Made by a program: the position numbers and the translations under genes. From NCBI RefSeq assembly GCF_002236105.1, contig NZ_NIWU01000001.1, positions 806,001 through 870,000 of the forward strand: DNA of 64,000 nt, in the 5' to 3' direction. Numbering within the stretch: the first letter of the stretch is position 1; every line of letters begins with the position of its first letter. Under the pieces are notes generated by a model. The model did no database searches. It saw nothing but the letters and a program-made list of their open reading frames with translations, and was not told the DNA's origin. The DNA is from Pseudomonas umsongensis. Its GTDB lineage: Bacteria > Pseudomonadota > Gammaproteobacteria > Pseudomonadales > Pseudomonadaceae. Shown one piece after another: positions 39,892 to 49,839 of this stretch.

Positions 39892-40215
39892 TTAGACCGC
39901 AGGCGGTTTTCGCGGTGCGCGAGGTTTTTTCTCGGCGGCCTTTTCCCCCGGTGGTATCACCGCGGAAGCAGCTGCCGGCTTGGCCTTGGCCTTGGGTTTT
40001 GCTTCCCCGGCCTTGCCATTGAGTTTGCCATCGCCGGCTTTGCCCACGGTTGTCTTGCTCGACGCTGCTTTGGCCGGCTTTTTCGGTGCCAGGGCTTCGG
40101 CTTCAGCCAGTTTGCACGCCATCTCCCAATGCCGTGCTTCCTGGCCCTCAGGTTTGCCTTCGGATTCCCAGATCTGATAGGCAAACTCGCGGATGCGTTT
40201 ATCGTCGGTACTCAT
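39892..40215 (-). CDS. DUF2934 protein with H1-like basic tail
   Basis: A 107-residue protein. Residues 1-40 match the DUF2934 domain (RIREFAYQIWESEGKPEG and HWEMACKLAEAE). The rest is a Lys/Ala/Pro-rich tail with PKKPAKAASSK, KPKAKAKPAAA and EKKPRAPRKPP, resembling the tails of histone H1-like bacterial proteins such as AlgP. No enzyme motif is visible. It is regularly found within this trehalose/glucan cluster in pseudomonads, so a regulatory or polymer-binding role is possible but unproven. It lies 21 bases after treY. Confidence 0.85.
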   Translation of the reverse strand: MSTDDKRIREFAYQIWESEGKPEGQEARHWEMACKLAEAEALAPKKPAKAASSKTTVGKAGDGKLNGKAGEAKPKAKAKPAAASAVIPPGEKAAEKKPRAPRKPPAV

Positions 40216-40236
40216 CGCATTGCTCCTGAACTGAAC

Positions 40237-43011
40237 TCAAATGTTTGTAGCCTGGATAAAGAGATTGACCGGGAAATCCCCCAGCGCGGCGCTGATCATC
40301 AGCTCCCTGTGTTTTGTGACTGCGACGCTTGAAAAAAGTCCCTTCAGATTTTCGTCGGCGATTGTGAACGGCAAGCTGATCCGGGTATCGCCCCACTGCG
40401 GCGCGTCCACGTGAGGCACGGCACTGTTTTCCAGCAATGCCGAACAACGGATCGGCACGATGACGATGGCGCGGATACCCTCCCATTCACGGACAAATCC
40501 CAGCACCCGATTGGCCTGGCTGCCGATGACTTCGAGGGGCTGGTAAGTCCCGCGTCGAAACAGCTCGGCGTGCTCGGCACGGGTGGTTAATGTCCGCACA
40601 ATCAAGGCTTGCTTGATGCGCCCGTCGTGCCAGTGCTCCAACAGATCAGGCAGATCCAATGGCTGCTGCAAGGCCTGCTGGCGGCTGGCGTAATCCACTG
40701 GCCGGCGGTTGTCCGGATCGACCAGCGTGAAGTCCCAGAAGTCGTTGCCCTGATACAGGTCCGGTACTCCCGGTACCGTCATGCGCAGCAAGGTTTGCGC
40801 CAATCCGTTGAGGGCGCCAGGCAGGGCAATCGTGCGGGCTGCCTTGCCCAGGGCGGTGCGCAATAGATCACCTTCCGGGCTCAGCAGCAGGCGCCGGGTA
40901 AAGTTTTCGCTGGCTTGTTCATACGCTTCATTGGGTGCGCTCCAGCTGCTTTGCAGCTTGGCTTCGCGCAGGGCCTTGCGTTGCCATTGGCTGATGCGTT
41001 GGGCGTAGTCCTCCAAGGCCGCTGGGTCGTCGGTGCGCAGGTTCAGCGGCCAGCTGCCCAGCAGTGCCTGATAGAGAATCAATTCATCGCCGGCTGACGG
41101 CATCTGCTCATCGTCGCGCAAGGGCCGGGCGAGGGCGTGCCAGAGGCCGATCTGTTCGACGTACCATTGACTGCGTTCACTCAAGACGGACAGGCGCGCG
41201 CGCGTATCCTCGCCACGCTTGTGATCGTGGGTCGCGGTGGCGAGCAGGTTGTCCGGGAAATCGGCCAGGCGCTGGGCACAGGCAGCATGGAAATCGGCCA
41301 CAGGCGCACTGAATTGCTCGGTGCTGAAGCCGACGTCATTGCGCGAAAGCAACACCGCCGAACGATAGAACGCGGTGTCTTCCACGGCCTTCGCGGCGGC
41401 AGGTGAAGTCAGTTGCTGAAAGCGCACGCAGGCATGCTTGAGCCGTTTGCGCAGCCGGCCAGCCGGACGTTTTCGCCAGCTCTCGCCCCCCAGCCACCCC
41501 GCCAGGCACTCGAGCACTGGCCAGTCGGCTTCGCCAAGGGTTTGTCGGGCGCCTTCCATGGCTTGCTGGAAAAACACTTCGTCCTGCGCCGAACGGCCCA
41601 GAGCGCCGATGTAGGTGCGATACACCGAGAAATGCACGATCAGTTCCTGCAGCGCGCGACGGATCGCCCCCAGCGTCAGGTCACGGGTCATCAGGTCATC
41701 CCGGGCCACTTGCAACAACGCCTGGGCGACACTTTCGAAATCCCCGGCCAGCGAGCCATTGAGAATCTGCTGGCGCGCCAGTTGCGCTTCCTGGCGGAAG
41801 TCAGCCGGGCGCCCGCTATAGCGGTGCCAGAGCTCACCCAAGATGGGTTGACCGGCGGGATCGTGCTGCAGCAGTGACAACTGGTTCATGAACTCGTAGC
41901 CGGTGGTGCCATCCACCGACCAGTCGCGGTGCAGGGTTTCGCCTTCGCCCAGGATCTTTTCCACATAGATCGGCAGGTGTCGACCCGCTGCCAGGCTGTC
42001 GACGCGCCGACGCAGTTTGCGACAGTAACCCCGTGGGTCGGCGAGACCGTCTATATGGTCGATGCGCAACCCGTCGACCAGTCCTTGTTCCACCAACTGG
42101 AAGATCTTCGCGTGGGTCGCCTCGAACACTGCTGGGCGCTCGACGCGCAAACCGCCTAGCTCGTTGACATCGAAAAACCGCCGCCAGTTAATGTCGTCCG
42201 CGGCGGTGCGCCAACTGGCGAGGCGGTAACTCTGGCGCTCCAGTAAGTCATGCAGGCGTTGAAAACCTTCGCTGGTCAGCGAATCGTAGGCCTGCAGGTT
42301 TTGTTCGATGGCGTGCAGTATTGCGGGATCGCTGGCCAGTTCGCGCAATGCTTCTTTTAACGCAATCGCCAGGGTGTAGGCATCTGTCTGATAGCTCAAG
42401 GTGTTGAACCGGTCCGCCAGCAATTTCAGCGGCTCGGCATCCGTCTTGAGCAGCTCGCCGTAATGACTGGGGCATATCGGAAAGTGATGATCGTAATGCT
42501 CCACATGAAACGCGCCGCGCTGCGCATTGAAACGCAATGCCAGGGTGCCGTCCTGCAAGGCGATGCCGTAGTCGCTGCCCAGGAACGGCAACAGCAACTG
42601 GCCTTCCATCAAGGGGTCGGGCGAGTGCCACTGGATATCGAAGAACTCGCCGTACGGGCTCAGGCGACCCCACTCCAGCAAGTCCAGCCACCAGGGATTG
42701 TCGTTACCGCCGACTGCCATGTGGTTGGAGACGATGTCGAGGATCAACCCCATGCCCTGTTCACGCAGCGCGGCGACCAAGCGGCGTAGCGCAGATTCAC
42801 CGCCCAGTTCCGGGTTGACCGTGGTCGGGTCCACCACGTCGTAGCCGTGCATGGAGCCCGCGCGGGCGCTCAGCAGCGGCGAGGCGTAGACATGGCTGAT
42901 GCCCAGGCGGGCGAAATAGGGCACCAGCGGCACGGCATCATCGAGAGTAAAGCCTTTGTGAAATTGCAGCCGCAGGGTGGCCCGTAGCGGCGCGATAGCG
43001 ACCGGGTTCAT
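40237..43011 (-). CDS. treY: Malto-oligosyltrehalose synthase TreY
   Basis: GH13_26 enzyme of 924 residues that converts the reducing end of a malto-oligosaccharide to a trehalose unit. The start LRLQFHKGFTLDDA and SPLLSARAGSMHGYDVVDP are family hallmarks. The nucleophile lies in VDGLRIDHIDGLADP and the acid/base glutamate in IYVEKILGEGE. It overlaps malQ by four bases (ATGA). The product of TreY is cut by TreZ to release trehalose, and both are in this operon. Confidence 0.95.
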   Translation of the reverse strand: MNPVAIAPLRATLRLQFHKGFTLDDAVPLVPYFARLGISHVYASPLLSARAGSMHGYDVVDPTTVNPELGGESALRRLVAALREQGMGLILDIVSNHMAVGGNDNPWWLDLLEWGRLSPYGEFFDIQWHSPDPLMEGQLLLPFLGSDYGIALQDGTLALRFNAQRGAFHVEHYDHHFPICPSHYGELLKTDAEPLKLLADRFNTLSYQTDAYTLAIALKEALRELASDPAILHAIEQNLQAYDSLTSEGFQRLHDLLERQSYRLASWRTAADDINWRRFFDVNELGGLRVERPAVFEATHAKIFQLVEQGLVDGLRIDHIDGLADPRGYCRKLRRRVDSLAAGRHLPIYVEKILGEGETLHRDWSVDGTTGYEFMNQLSLLQHDPAGQPILGELWHRYSGRPADFRQEAQLARQQILNGSLAGDFESVAQALLQVARDDLMTRDLTLGAIRRALQELIVHFSVYRTYIGALGRSAQDEVFFQQAMEGARQTLGEADWPVLECLAGWLGGESWRKRPAGRLRKRLKHACVRFQQLTSPAAAKAVEDTAFYRSAVLLSRNDVGFSTEQFSAPVADFHAACAQRLADFPDNLLATATHDHKRGEDTRARLSVLSERSQWYVEQIGLWHALARPLRDDEQMPSAGDELILYQALLGSWPLNLRTDDPAALEDYAQRISQWQRKALREAKLQSSWSAPNEAYEQASENFTRRLLLSPEGDLLRTALGKAARTIALPGALNGLAQTLLRMTVPGVPDLYQGNDFWDFTLVDPDNRRPVDYASRQQALQQPLDLPDLLEHWHDGRIKQALIVRTLTTRAEHAELFRRGTYQPLEVIGSQANRVLGFVREWEGIRAIVIVPIRCSALLENSAVPHVDAPQWGDTRISLPFTIADENLKGLFSSVAVTKHRELMISAALGDFPVNLFIQATNI

Positions 43012-45086
43012 TGGTCACGCTCGGCCGCCTGAAGTCGCGCGCAGGCGAGCAGTTCCAGGCGTCTGGCGGCGTCCGGGCCATCGAGCAAGGCTTCGCTGGT
43101 GACGGGTAAACGGCGGGACCAGTTGGGGTGGGTATCGATGGTGCCGGGCAGGTTGGCCTGCTGTTCGATGCCCAGTGCATCCTCCAGAGGCAGCAGTACC
43201 AACGGCGCGCGGGTGTGGCCGAGGAAACGCACACTGGCATCGAGGACCTGATCGGTTTCGTGGGACTCTTCGCGAAAGTTCTGCGGGTCTTGGCTCAAGG
43301 TCCGGCGCAGGCCTTCGCGTTCGCGCTCGCGATGCTGGCGCCACTCGATTTCAGAACTGGCATCGATCAGGCCGAGGCGGGCGTTCCAGTCGATATCGCG
43401 GCCATGCCACCAGCCATTGAGGGTGGGCAGGTCGTGGGTACTGGTGGTGGCGAGGGCGTTGTCCGGCCAGTCGAGGATCGGTTTGAAGTGAGTGTTGTCC
43501 TGTTCGAACAGCAACACTCGCATACCGAGGATCGAACGGGCGCTGAGTTTTTCCCGCAGACCGTCCGGCACCGTGCCCAGGTCTTCACCGAGGACGATGG
43601 CCTGGTGGCGATGGGACTCGAGGGTCAGCAGGCGCAACAAGTCGTCAAACGGGTAATACAGGTAAGCCCCATCAGCGGGCGATGCGCCATTGGGGATCAC
43701 CCACAACCGTTGCAAGCCCATGACATGGTCGATCCGCAGGCCACCGGCGTGGGCGAAGTTGGCGCGCAGCATTTCAATGAACGCACGAAAGCCGTTGCGC
43801 ACCAGGCCTTCGGGTGAGAAAGCGGAGATCCCCCAACCCTGGCCGGTGCGGTTGAGAATGTCCGGTGGCGCGCCAACGGTGAGGGAAGCGAGCAATTCGT
43901 CCTGGCGGCTCCAGGCCTGGCTGCCACCGCCATCGGCACCAACGGCCAGGTCGGCGATCAGGCCAATGCCCATGCCGCTGCTGCGGGCGGCGGCTTGCGC
44001 GCGCTCCAGGCAACGGGTGATCAACCATTGGCAGAAGGCGAAGAAGCCGATGCGGCCAGCGTTCTCTTCGGCGAATTCGGCCAGGGCAGCGCTGCGCGGG
44101 TTGCGCCACTGCGGCGGCCACTCACGCCAGTCGAGGCTTTCGCCCCGGGCGGCACGGGTTTCTTGAATGGCCTCGAAGCGGCAATGATTTTCCAGCGCTT
44201 CACCGCCGGCATGGCGAAAGCTGCTGAAGTCGGCGTGCAGTGGATGTTCGCCGTGCACGAATCCGTCGTACAGCGCCTGTAATAGGCGATGCTTGGCTTC
44301 GGCAGCGGCCGGCCAATCGATCAATGGCAGTTCTTGCAAACGCAGAAGTTCGGCAGCCAGGCCGGTGGCATCGATAGCGGTGCGCATCGCGCGCTCACCG
44401 AGAATCGCCCCCGGCGCGCAATACAGGCTATTGAGAAACAGACGGCTTGACGGCGAATAGGGGCTATAGCGCTGGGTGTCGTTGGCAAACATGGCATGCA
44501 AGGGACTGATCGCCAGTGCGTCGGCGCCGCGTTCGCCCGCCACCCGGGCCAGGTCTTCCAGTGCCTGGGTGTCGCCAAAGCCGCCATCGCCGGCACGGCG
44601 CAATGCATACAGTTGCACGCTCAGGCCCCAGGCGCGCGGGATCGGGCTGTCCACCGCATCGGCTACGCTGTAGCAACGGGCGGGAGCCACGGCCAGGGTA
44701 AAGCTTTGTCCATCGATCTCGACGTGTTGGTAACCGACCGGGATCAGCCCCGGCAGAACGGCTTCGGCATCCAGCTTGAGACTGAGTTTCGAGCCATCTT
44801 CAAGATGGATCTCGCAGGGTGTCAGCGGCTCAAAAAAGTGCGCCAGGTTAAGTCCCACGCCGACATCGGCGGTGATCAGAGGCGGCAGGTGGCGGGTCTG
44901 TTGTACTTGTTGCAGTTCGAGCAGGCTGGCGTCGATTTCCTGGGCGCTGCCGGCCGGGTGGCCGAGTCCCGTGAGGACGTTGCGCAGAACCGAAGGCGCG
45001 ACTTTTTGCGGACGACCGTTGGCGTCGATCCAGTCGACCGCCAGGCCAGCCCGGCTAGCAAGGATTTCCAGTTGCGCATCACTCAT
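43008..45086 (-). CDS. malQ: 4-alpha-glucanotransferase MalQ
   Basis: GH77 amylomaltase of 692 residues, which disproportionates maltodextrins and frees glucose. Family motifs are present: GLRIDHVMGLQRLWVIP with the nucleophile, IVLGEDLGTVP with the acid/base glutamate and TSTHDLPTLNGWW with the third acid. The N-terminal segment (about 150 residues) is the extra domain found in proteobacterial forms. It overlaps treY downstream and treZ upstream by four bases each. In this operon it would extend short chains into TreY substrates. Confidence 0.95.
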   Translation of the reverse strand: MSDAQLEILASRAGLAVDWIDANGRPQKVAPSVLRNVLTGLGHPAGSAQEIDASLLELQQVQQTRHLPPLITADVGVGLNLAHFFEPLTPCEIHLEDGSKLSLKLDAEAVLPGLIPVGYQHVEIDGQSFTLAVAPARCYSVADAVDSPIPRAWGLSVQLYALRRAGDGGFGDTQALEDLARVAGERGADALAISPLHAMFANDTQRYSPYSPSSRLFLNSLYCAPGAILGERAMRTAIDATGLAAELLRLQELPLIDWPAAAEAKHRLLQALYDGFVHGEHPLHADFSSFRHAGGEALENHCRFEAIQETRAARGESLDWREWPPQWRNPRSAALAEFAEENAGRIGFFAFCQWLITRCLERAQAAARSSGMGIGLIADLAVGADGGGSQAWSRQDELLASLTVGAPPDILNRTGQGWGISAFSPEGLVRNGFRAFIEMLRANFAHAGGLRIDHVMGLQRLWVIPNGASPADGAYLYYPFDDLLRLLTLESHRHQAIVLGEDLGTVPDGLREKLSARSILGMRVLLFEQDNTHFKPILDWPDNALATTSTHDLPTLNGWWHGRDIDWNARLGLIDASSEIEWRQHREREREGLRRTLSQDPQNFREESHETDQVLDASVRFLGHTRAPLVLLPLEDALGIEQQANLPGTIDTHPNWSRRLPVTSEALLDGPDAARRLELLACARLQAAERDQ

Positions 45087-46879
45087 TGGCGCTCTCCATC
45101 AAGGTGTAGCAAAGGGGCCGCGGCCGTGAGGCTGACAATTGCGCAATACGGGGGCAAGGTGCCCTGGTCCAGCCGTTGGCCAGACCCGGGCGGGTGTTCG
45201 AACAGCAAGCTTGCGTCCACCTGTGGCATATGGCGGACCGGCGTGTCGCTGAGGTTGAGGTCGATGCGCAATTGACTGCCATCGCCCAGGCACCATGACG
45301 CGCTGACCGCGCCAAAACCCAGCACCTGGGCATTGCGCGCCCGGGTCCCAGGCAAGTGCGGGACGATGTGCCGATGGCGGATCTGCAGCAGTTGGCGGTA
45401 GAACTCATGCATCGCCGAAGCCCCGTTGACCGTGAGGGTAGGGCGGGACGCTTCGAAGGTCTGTGGTGCGTTGGGATCGGGAATCCGTTCACGTTGATGC
45501 GGGTCGGCAAACGCGCTGAACGCGGCAAATTCGTTGCGCCGCCCTTCGCGCACCAAGCGTGCGAGTTCGCCGTGGTGGCTGGTGAAAAACAGGAACGGTT
45601 GTTCGGCGGCAAACTCATCGCCCATGAACATCAGGGGGATCATCGGTGATAGCAGCAACAGCGCCGTCGCGGCTTTTAATGCGTCGGGGTGGGCCAGTTG
45701 ATGCAGGCGCTCGCCAAAGGCGCGGTTGCCGATCTGGTCGTGATTCTGCAGAAACAGCACGAACGCGCTGGGTGGCAAATGCCCGCTGGGCTCGCCGCGC
45801 GCTTGGCCATGGCGGTTGAGGTGGCCCTGGAACACGAAGCCCTGGCTCAGGCAGCGGGCCAACTGTTCGGTGGGATTTTTTGCATAGTCGGCGTAATAGG
45901 CATCGGTCTCGCCGGTCAGCAGCACGTGCAAGGCGTTATGACCGTCATCGTTCCACTGTGCGTCGAAGCCCTGTTCGAGCAGGCTGGCCTGGTTATGTTC
46001 ATTTTCCACCACCAGCCACACATGTCGCGACGGATCGGTTTGCTGGCGCACCCGCTGGGCCAGTTCCTGGAGAAAGTCCGGGTCTTCGATGGCATGCACC
46101 GCGTCCAGGCGCAAGCCGTCAAAGCGGTACTCCAGCAACCACATCAAGGCGTTGTCGATGAAGAAGTCGCGCACCTCGCGCCGGCGAAAATCGATGGCCG
46201 CTCCCCAAGGCGTGTGCCGGTCTTCGCGGAAGAACCCCTTGGCGTAGCGGTGCAGGTAATTGCCATCCGGCCCGAAGTGGTTGTAGACCACATCGAGCAT
46301 CACCGCCAGGCCAAGGCCATGGGCGGTGTCGATCAGGTGCTTGAGTTGTTCGGGAGAACCATAGGAGGCCTGGGGTGCATAGAGCAGCACCCCGTCGTAG
46401 CCCCAATTGCGCTCGCCGGGAAATTGCGCGATCGGCATCAACTCGATTGCGGTGACCCCAAGCTCCACCAGATGTGCCAGGTGCTCCTCGACGGCGAGAA
46501 AGCCGCCGAGGGCGCCGACGTGCAACTCGTAGATCACCGCTTCATTCCACGGACGTCCCAGCCAAGTGCTGTGCCGCCACTCGTAGGCCAACGGGTCGAC
46601 CACCACGCTGTGCTGGTCAATGTCCCCGGCCTGGGCGCGGGAGGCCGGGTCGGGCACCTCCAGTTCGCCATCGATGTTGTAGCGGTATCGGGTACCCGCC
46701 GGGCAGCGGGTGTTGATCACGAACCAACCGTCGGCCTGAGGCAGCAACGGCAAGGACTGTCCATTTTCCAGTTCGACACTGACGTAGAACGCATCGGGTG
46801 CCCACAACGCGAATCGCGTGTTTTGCGGGTCCAGTTTGATTGCGCCGTGGGGCCAGGTCTCAAGGGTCCGTAACGGCAT
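45083..46879 (-). CDS. treZ: Malto-oligosyltrehalose trehalohydrolase TreZ
   Basis: GH13_10 enzyme of 598 residues that hydrolyses maltooligosyl-trehalose to trehalose plus a shortened chain. A CBM48-like N-terminal domain (RFALWAPDAFYVSVEL) is followed by the barrel with YELHVGALGGF, the nucleophile in FDGLRLDAVHAI, the acid/base glutamate in WLVVENEHNQ and the third acid in FLQNHDQIGNR. It starts 12 bases after glgA and overlaps malQ, so the genes form a tight operon. Confidence 0.95.
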   Translation of the reverse strand: MPLRTLETWPHGAIKLDPQNTRFALWAPDAFYVSVELENGQSLPLLPQADGWFVINTRCPAGTRYRYNIDGELEVPDPASRAQAGDIDQHSVVVDPLAYEWRHSTWLGRPWNEAVIYELHVGALGGFLAVEEHLAHLVELGVTAIELMPIAQFPGERNWGYDGVLLYAPQASYGSPEQLKHLIDTAHGLGLAVMLDVVYNHFGPDGNYLHRYAKGFFREDRHTPWGAAIDFRRREVRDFFIDNALMWLLEYRFDGLRLDAVHAIEDPDFLQELAQRVRQQTDPSRHVWLVVENEHNQASLLEQGFDAQWNDDGHNALHVLLTGETDAYYADYAKNPTEQLARCLSQGFVFQGHLNRHGQARGEPSGHLPPSAFVLFLQNHDQIGNRAFGERLHQLAHPDALKAATALLLLSPMIPLMFMGDEFAAEQPFLFFTSHHGELARLVREGRRNEFAAFSAFADPHQRERIPDPNAPQTFEASRPTLTVNGASAMHEFYRQLLQIRHRHIVPHLPGTRARNAQVLGFGAVSASWCLGDGSQLRIDLNLSDTPVRHMPQVDASLLFEHPPGSGQRLDQGTLPPYCAIVSLTAAAPLLHLDGERQ

Positions 46880-46891
46880 TGCGTGAGCCTC

Positions 46892-48478
46892 TTACTGTTT
46901 GTGCGATTTCCCCAAGGCTTTGGCTACAAGCTGCTCGTAGAGTTCGGCATAGGGTTCGACCGCCTTGCACCAGTTGAACGGTGCCGCCATGGCGCGGCAG
47001 CGCATGGCATTCAGCAGGTCGGGGAAGGCGAACACCTTGAACGCTCGGCTCAAGGCTTGCTGATAACTTTCCACCGTGGATTCATTGAACAGGAAGCCGG
47101 TCACGCCATCTTCGATGGTGTCTGCCAGGCCACCGGTATTGCGCGCCACCGGCAACGAGCCGAAACGCTGGGCGTACATCTGGCTGAGGCCACAAGGTTC
47201 ATAGCGCGACGGCATCAGGAGGAAATCGCTACCGGCAAACATCCGTCGGGCATCGGTTTCGTTGAAGCCGATGCGCACACCGATCTGCCCGGGAAAACGC
47301 AGGGCCAGTTCGCGCATGGCTTGTTCTTCTTCCGGCTCGCCACGACCGATGATCGCGATCTGGCCGCCGGATTTGACGATGTATTCGGAGACCGCTTCGG
47401 TCAGGTCCAGGCCTTTTTGGTAAACCAGGCGCGAGACCACGGCAAATAGCGGGCCTTTGCTGTCTTGCAGGCCGAACAACTGGCGAACGTGGGCGGCGTT
47501 GACCGCCTTGCCGTCCCAGTCACCGATTTTGAAGGGGCAAAAGAGGTGCGGGTCGGTGGCCGAGTCCCAGCTTTCGTCGATGCCGTTGGGAATGCCGCTG
47601 AGCAGGCCTTGCTGGGTCTTGGCGGCGAGAAATCCGTCGAGACCGCAGCCGAAGTCCGGGGTGGTGATTTCCTGGGCGTAGGTCGCGCTGACTGTGGTGA
47701 TGTGGCTCGAATAGGCCATGCCAGCCTTGAGGAACGACATCTTGCCGTAGAACTCCATGCCTTCCTGTTGCAAGGCGTGCTGCGGAATGCCCAGTTCGGG
47801 GCAAGACCCCAGGCTCGTCACGCCCTGGTACGCCAGGTTATGGATGGTGAACAGGGTCGGCGTGCGCTGCCCACGCCAGTGCATATAGGCAGGGGCCAGG
47901 CCGGCGGGCCAGTCATGGGCGTGCACCAGGTCCGGGCACCAGTGGATCTGTGCGAGGTTGGCGGCAATATCGGCGGCCGCCAGGCCCAGGCGGGCGAAAC
48001 GAATATGGTTGTCCGGCCAGTCGCGGCCGTTGTTGGCGCCATAGGGCGAACCTTCGCGCTCGTAGAGCTCAGGGCAGATCAACACATAGATAACCAGACC
48101 ATCAGGCATGTCCATGCGCCCGATCTTGCACGGCGGGAGCGCCGCGTGCCCACCGAGTTCACCGATAATGTGAATCGGATTTTCACTGTGCATCACCTGC
48201 GGATAACCGGGGATCAGGACACGTACATCGTGCAGATGCGCCATGGCCCGTGGCAGCGCGGCGGAAACGTCTCCCAGGCCGCCGGTTTTCACCAGGTCGG
48301 CAATTTCGGAGGTGACGAACAACACTTTCTTCTTGTTGGGATTCTGACTGGCCACCGGCACCAGCGTCCGCGTAGTGCTAACGCTGATCGGTTGGGCACT
48401 TAGAGCAGTCGCGGCGCTCGATTCGCCGATCTGTTGATGAGCCAGCTCTCCCTGAACATCCAAAGCCGCACTAATCAT
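46892..48478 (-). CDS. glgA: Glycogen synthase GlgA
   Basis: GT5 glycosyltransferase of 528 residues that adds glucose from ADP-glucose to alpha-1,4-glucan. KTGGLGDV, the nucleotide-sugar loop, is in FVTSEIADLVKTGGLGDV; the C-terminal SRYEPCGLSQ carries the second conserved glutamate. An unusual 55-residue N-terminal extension (MISAALDVQGELAHQ and onward, Ser/Thr/Gln-rich) precedes the catalytic domain. ATG 48478 has GGGAGA six bases upstream. It heads the minus-strand operon. No glgC for ADP-glucose supply is seen in this window. Confidence 0.95.
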   Translation of the reverse strand: MISAALDVQGELAHQQIGESSAATALSAQPISVSTTRTLVPVASQNPNKKKVLFVTSEIADLVKTGGLGDVSAALPRAMAHLHDVRVLIPGYPQVMHSENPIHIIGELGGHAALPPCKIGRMDMPDGLVIYVLICPELYEREGSPYGANNGRDWPDNHIRFARLGLAAADIAANLAQIHWCPDLVHAHDWPAGLAPAYMHWRGQRTPTLFTIHNLAYQGVTSLGSCPELGIPQHALQQEGMEFYGKMSFLKAGMAYSSHITTVSATYAQEITTPDFGCGLDGFLAAKTQQGLLSGIPNGIDESWDSATDPHLFCPFKIGDWDGKAVNAAHVRQLFGLQDSKGPLFAVVSRLVYQKGLDLTEAVSEYIVKSGGQIAIIGRGEPEEEQAMRELALRFPGQIGVRIGFNETDARRMFAGSDFLLMPSRYEPCGLSQMYAQRFGSLPVARNTGGLADTIEDGVTGFLFNESTVESYQQALSRAFKVFAFPDLLNAMRCRAMAAPFNWCKAVEPYAELYEQLVAKALGKSHKQ

Positions 48479-49019
48479 ATGAATCTCCCGTGTTGTTGAT
48501 CTAGTTCTTGGGTCTGGCAAATCGTTACCTGGCCAATGGGTGTGGCCACGCGCAAAGCGCTATGCCTCGGCGAGCAAGCGCTCCCCAAATGCGCTGAAGC
48601 AAAATGGGTGAATTAACCATTGCAAGGATTGCACCAGTCGCAACGCACCTTCTTTTCACTCGACCGATCCCGTGTGGCAAAAGTTTCGACTTTTTTTCCA
48701 CTTTTTGACTGACCGGTCGCCCTTGGGGAAATCAGTCTAGGCCAGAACTTAGAGCGGTAAAGTGCTGATGGCAAAATTGTTCGACAATCGGTTGTTTAGG
48801 TACGAACGTGCCTGATACCGGTGCGAAAGCACCGACGAAATGCAGTTTTTTTTGAATTTTTGCCCTGGAAATTCACGGGGTGGTCACATGGATGTGCGTA
48901 ACGTCTTGCTACGCGCGCACCGTTATGGTGCGCGTGCAAGTCCCGCTTTTGGCTGAACCACTGCCTTGCTGCCTTGTTATAGTTCAGGCTTCTTTTTTGC
49001 CCGGTAAAGGATCACTAGC
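48479..49019. other. Divergent promoter region glgA/crotonase
   Basis: 541 bases with no gene. It is AT-rich in the middle. Two hairpins stand out: CGGTGC-GAAA-GCACCG at 48819-48834 and CGCGCACC-GTTAT-GGTGCGCG at 48914-48934, the latter part of a longer imperfect stem. TATAGT near 48979 could be a -10 box for the crotonase. No conserved operator is recognised. Confidence 0.5.
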
Positions 49020-49832
49020 ATGTCTGAGTACACAGCGTTCAGCGTCGAACTGGTAGATAAAATCGCTCATGTGCAGATCAATCGCCCGGACAAGATCAAC
49101 GCGATGAATGCTGCCTTCTGGACCGAAATCATCGAGATTTTCCAATGGATCGACGACACCGACGAAGTTCGGGTAGTCGTACTCAGTGGCGCCGGAAAGC
49201 ATTTTTCCTCAGGCATTGACCTGATGATGCTGGCTGGCGTGGCCAATGAGCTGGGCAAGGACGTCGGACGCAATGCGCGCTTGCTGCGCCGCAAGATCCT
49301 TGATCTGCAGGCTTCCTTCAATGCGGTCGACCAATGCCGCAAACCGGTGCTCGCGGCCATCCAGGGTTATTGCCTGGGCGGTGCCATCGACCTGATTGCC
49401 GCCTGTGACATGCGCTACGCCGCCGAAGACGCGCAATTCTCGATCAAGGAAATCGATATCGGCATGGCCGCTGACGTCGGTACACTGCAACGCTTGCCGC
49501 GGATCATCGGGGACGGCATGCTGCGTGAACTGGCTTACACTGGTCGCATTTTCGGCGCCGAAGAAGCGCGAGGCATGGGCCTGGTCAATCGCGTCTACAG
49601 CGATACCGCCAGCCTGCTCGACGGCGTCATGGGCATTGCCCGCGAGATTGCGAGCAAGTCGCCGATTGCCGTTACTGGCACCAAGGAGATGATCAGCTAT
49701 ATGCGCGATCATCGCATCGACGACGGCCTGGAATACGTCGCCACCTGGAACGCCGCCATGCTGCAATCGACCGATCTGCGCGTGGCCATGGCCGCCCATA
49801 TGAGCAAACAGAAACCCGAATTTCTGGATTGA
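49020..49832 (+). CDS. Crotonase family, delta(3,5)-delta(2,4)-dienoyl-CoA isomerase-like
   Basis: Enoyl-CoA hydratase/isomerase fold of 270 residues. The oxyanion-hole segments are GKHFSSGIDLMML and GYCLGGAIDLIAACD. EIDIGMAADVGTLQRLP is the pattern of dienoyl-CoA isomerases (ECH1 type), where the ADVG aspartate and an upstream glutamate are catalytic. It would help beta-oxidation of unsaturated fatty acids. AAAGGATC precedes the ATG. nudC starts seven bases after the stop, so the two are co-transcribed. Confidence 0.88.
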   Translation: MSEYTAFSVELVDKIAHVQINRPDKINAMNAAFWTEIIEIFQWIDDTDEVRVVVLSGAGKHFSSGIDLMMLAGVANELGKDVGRNARLLRRKILDLQASFNAVDQCRKPVLAAIQGYCLGGAIDLIAACDMRYAAEDAQFSIKEIDIGMAADVGTLQRLPRIIGDGMLRELAYTGRIFGAEEARGMGLVNRVYSDTASLLDGVMGIAREIASKSPIAVTGTKEMISYMRDHRIDDGLEYVATWNAAMLQSTDLRVAMAAHMSKQKPEFLD

Positions 49833-49839
49833 TTGAAAA

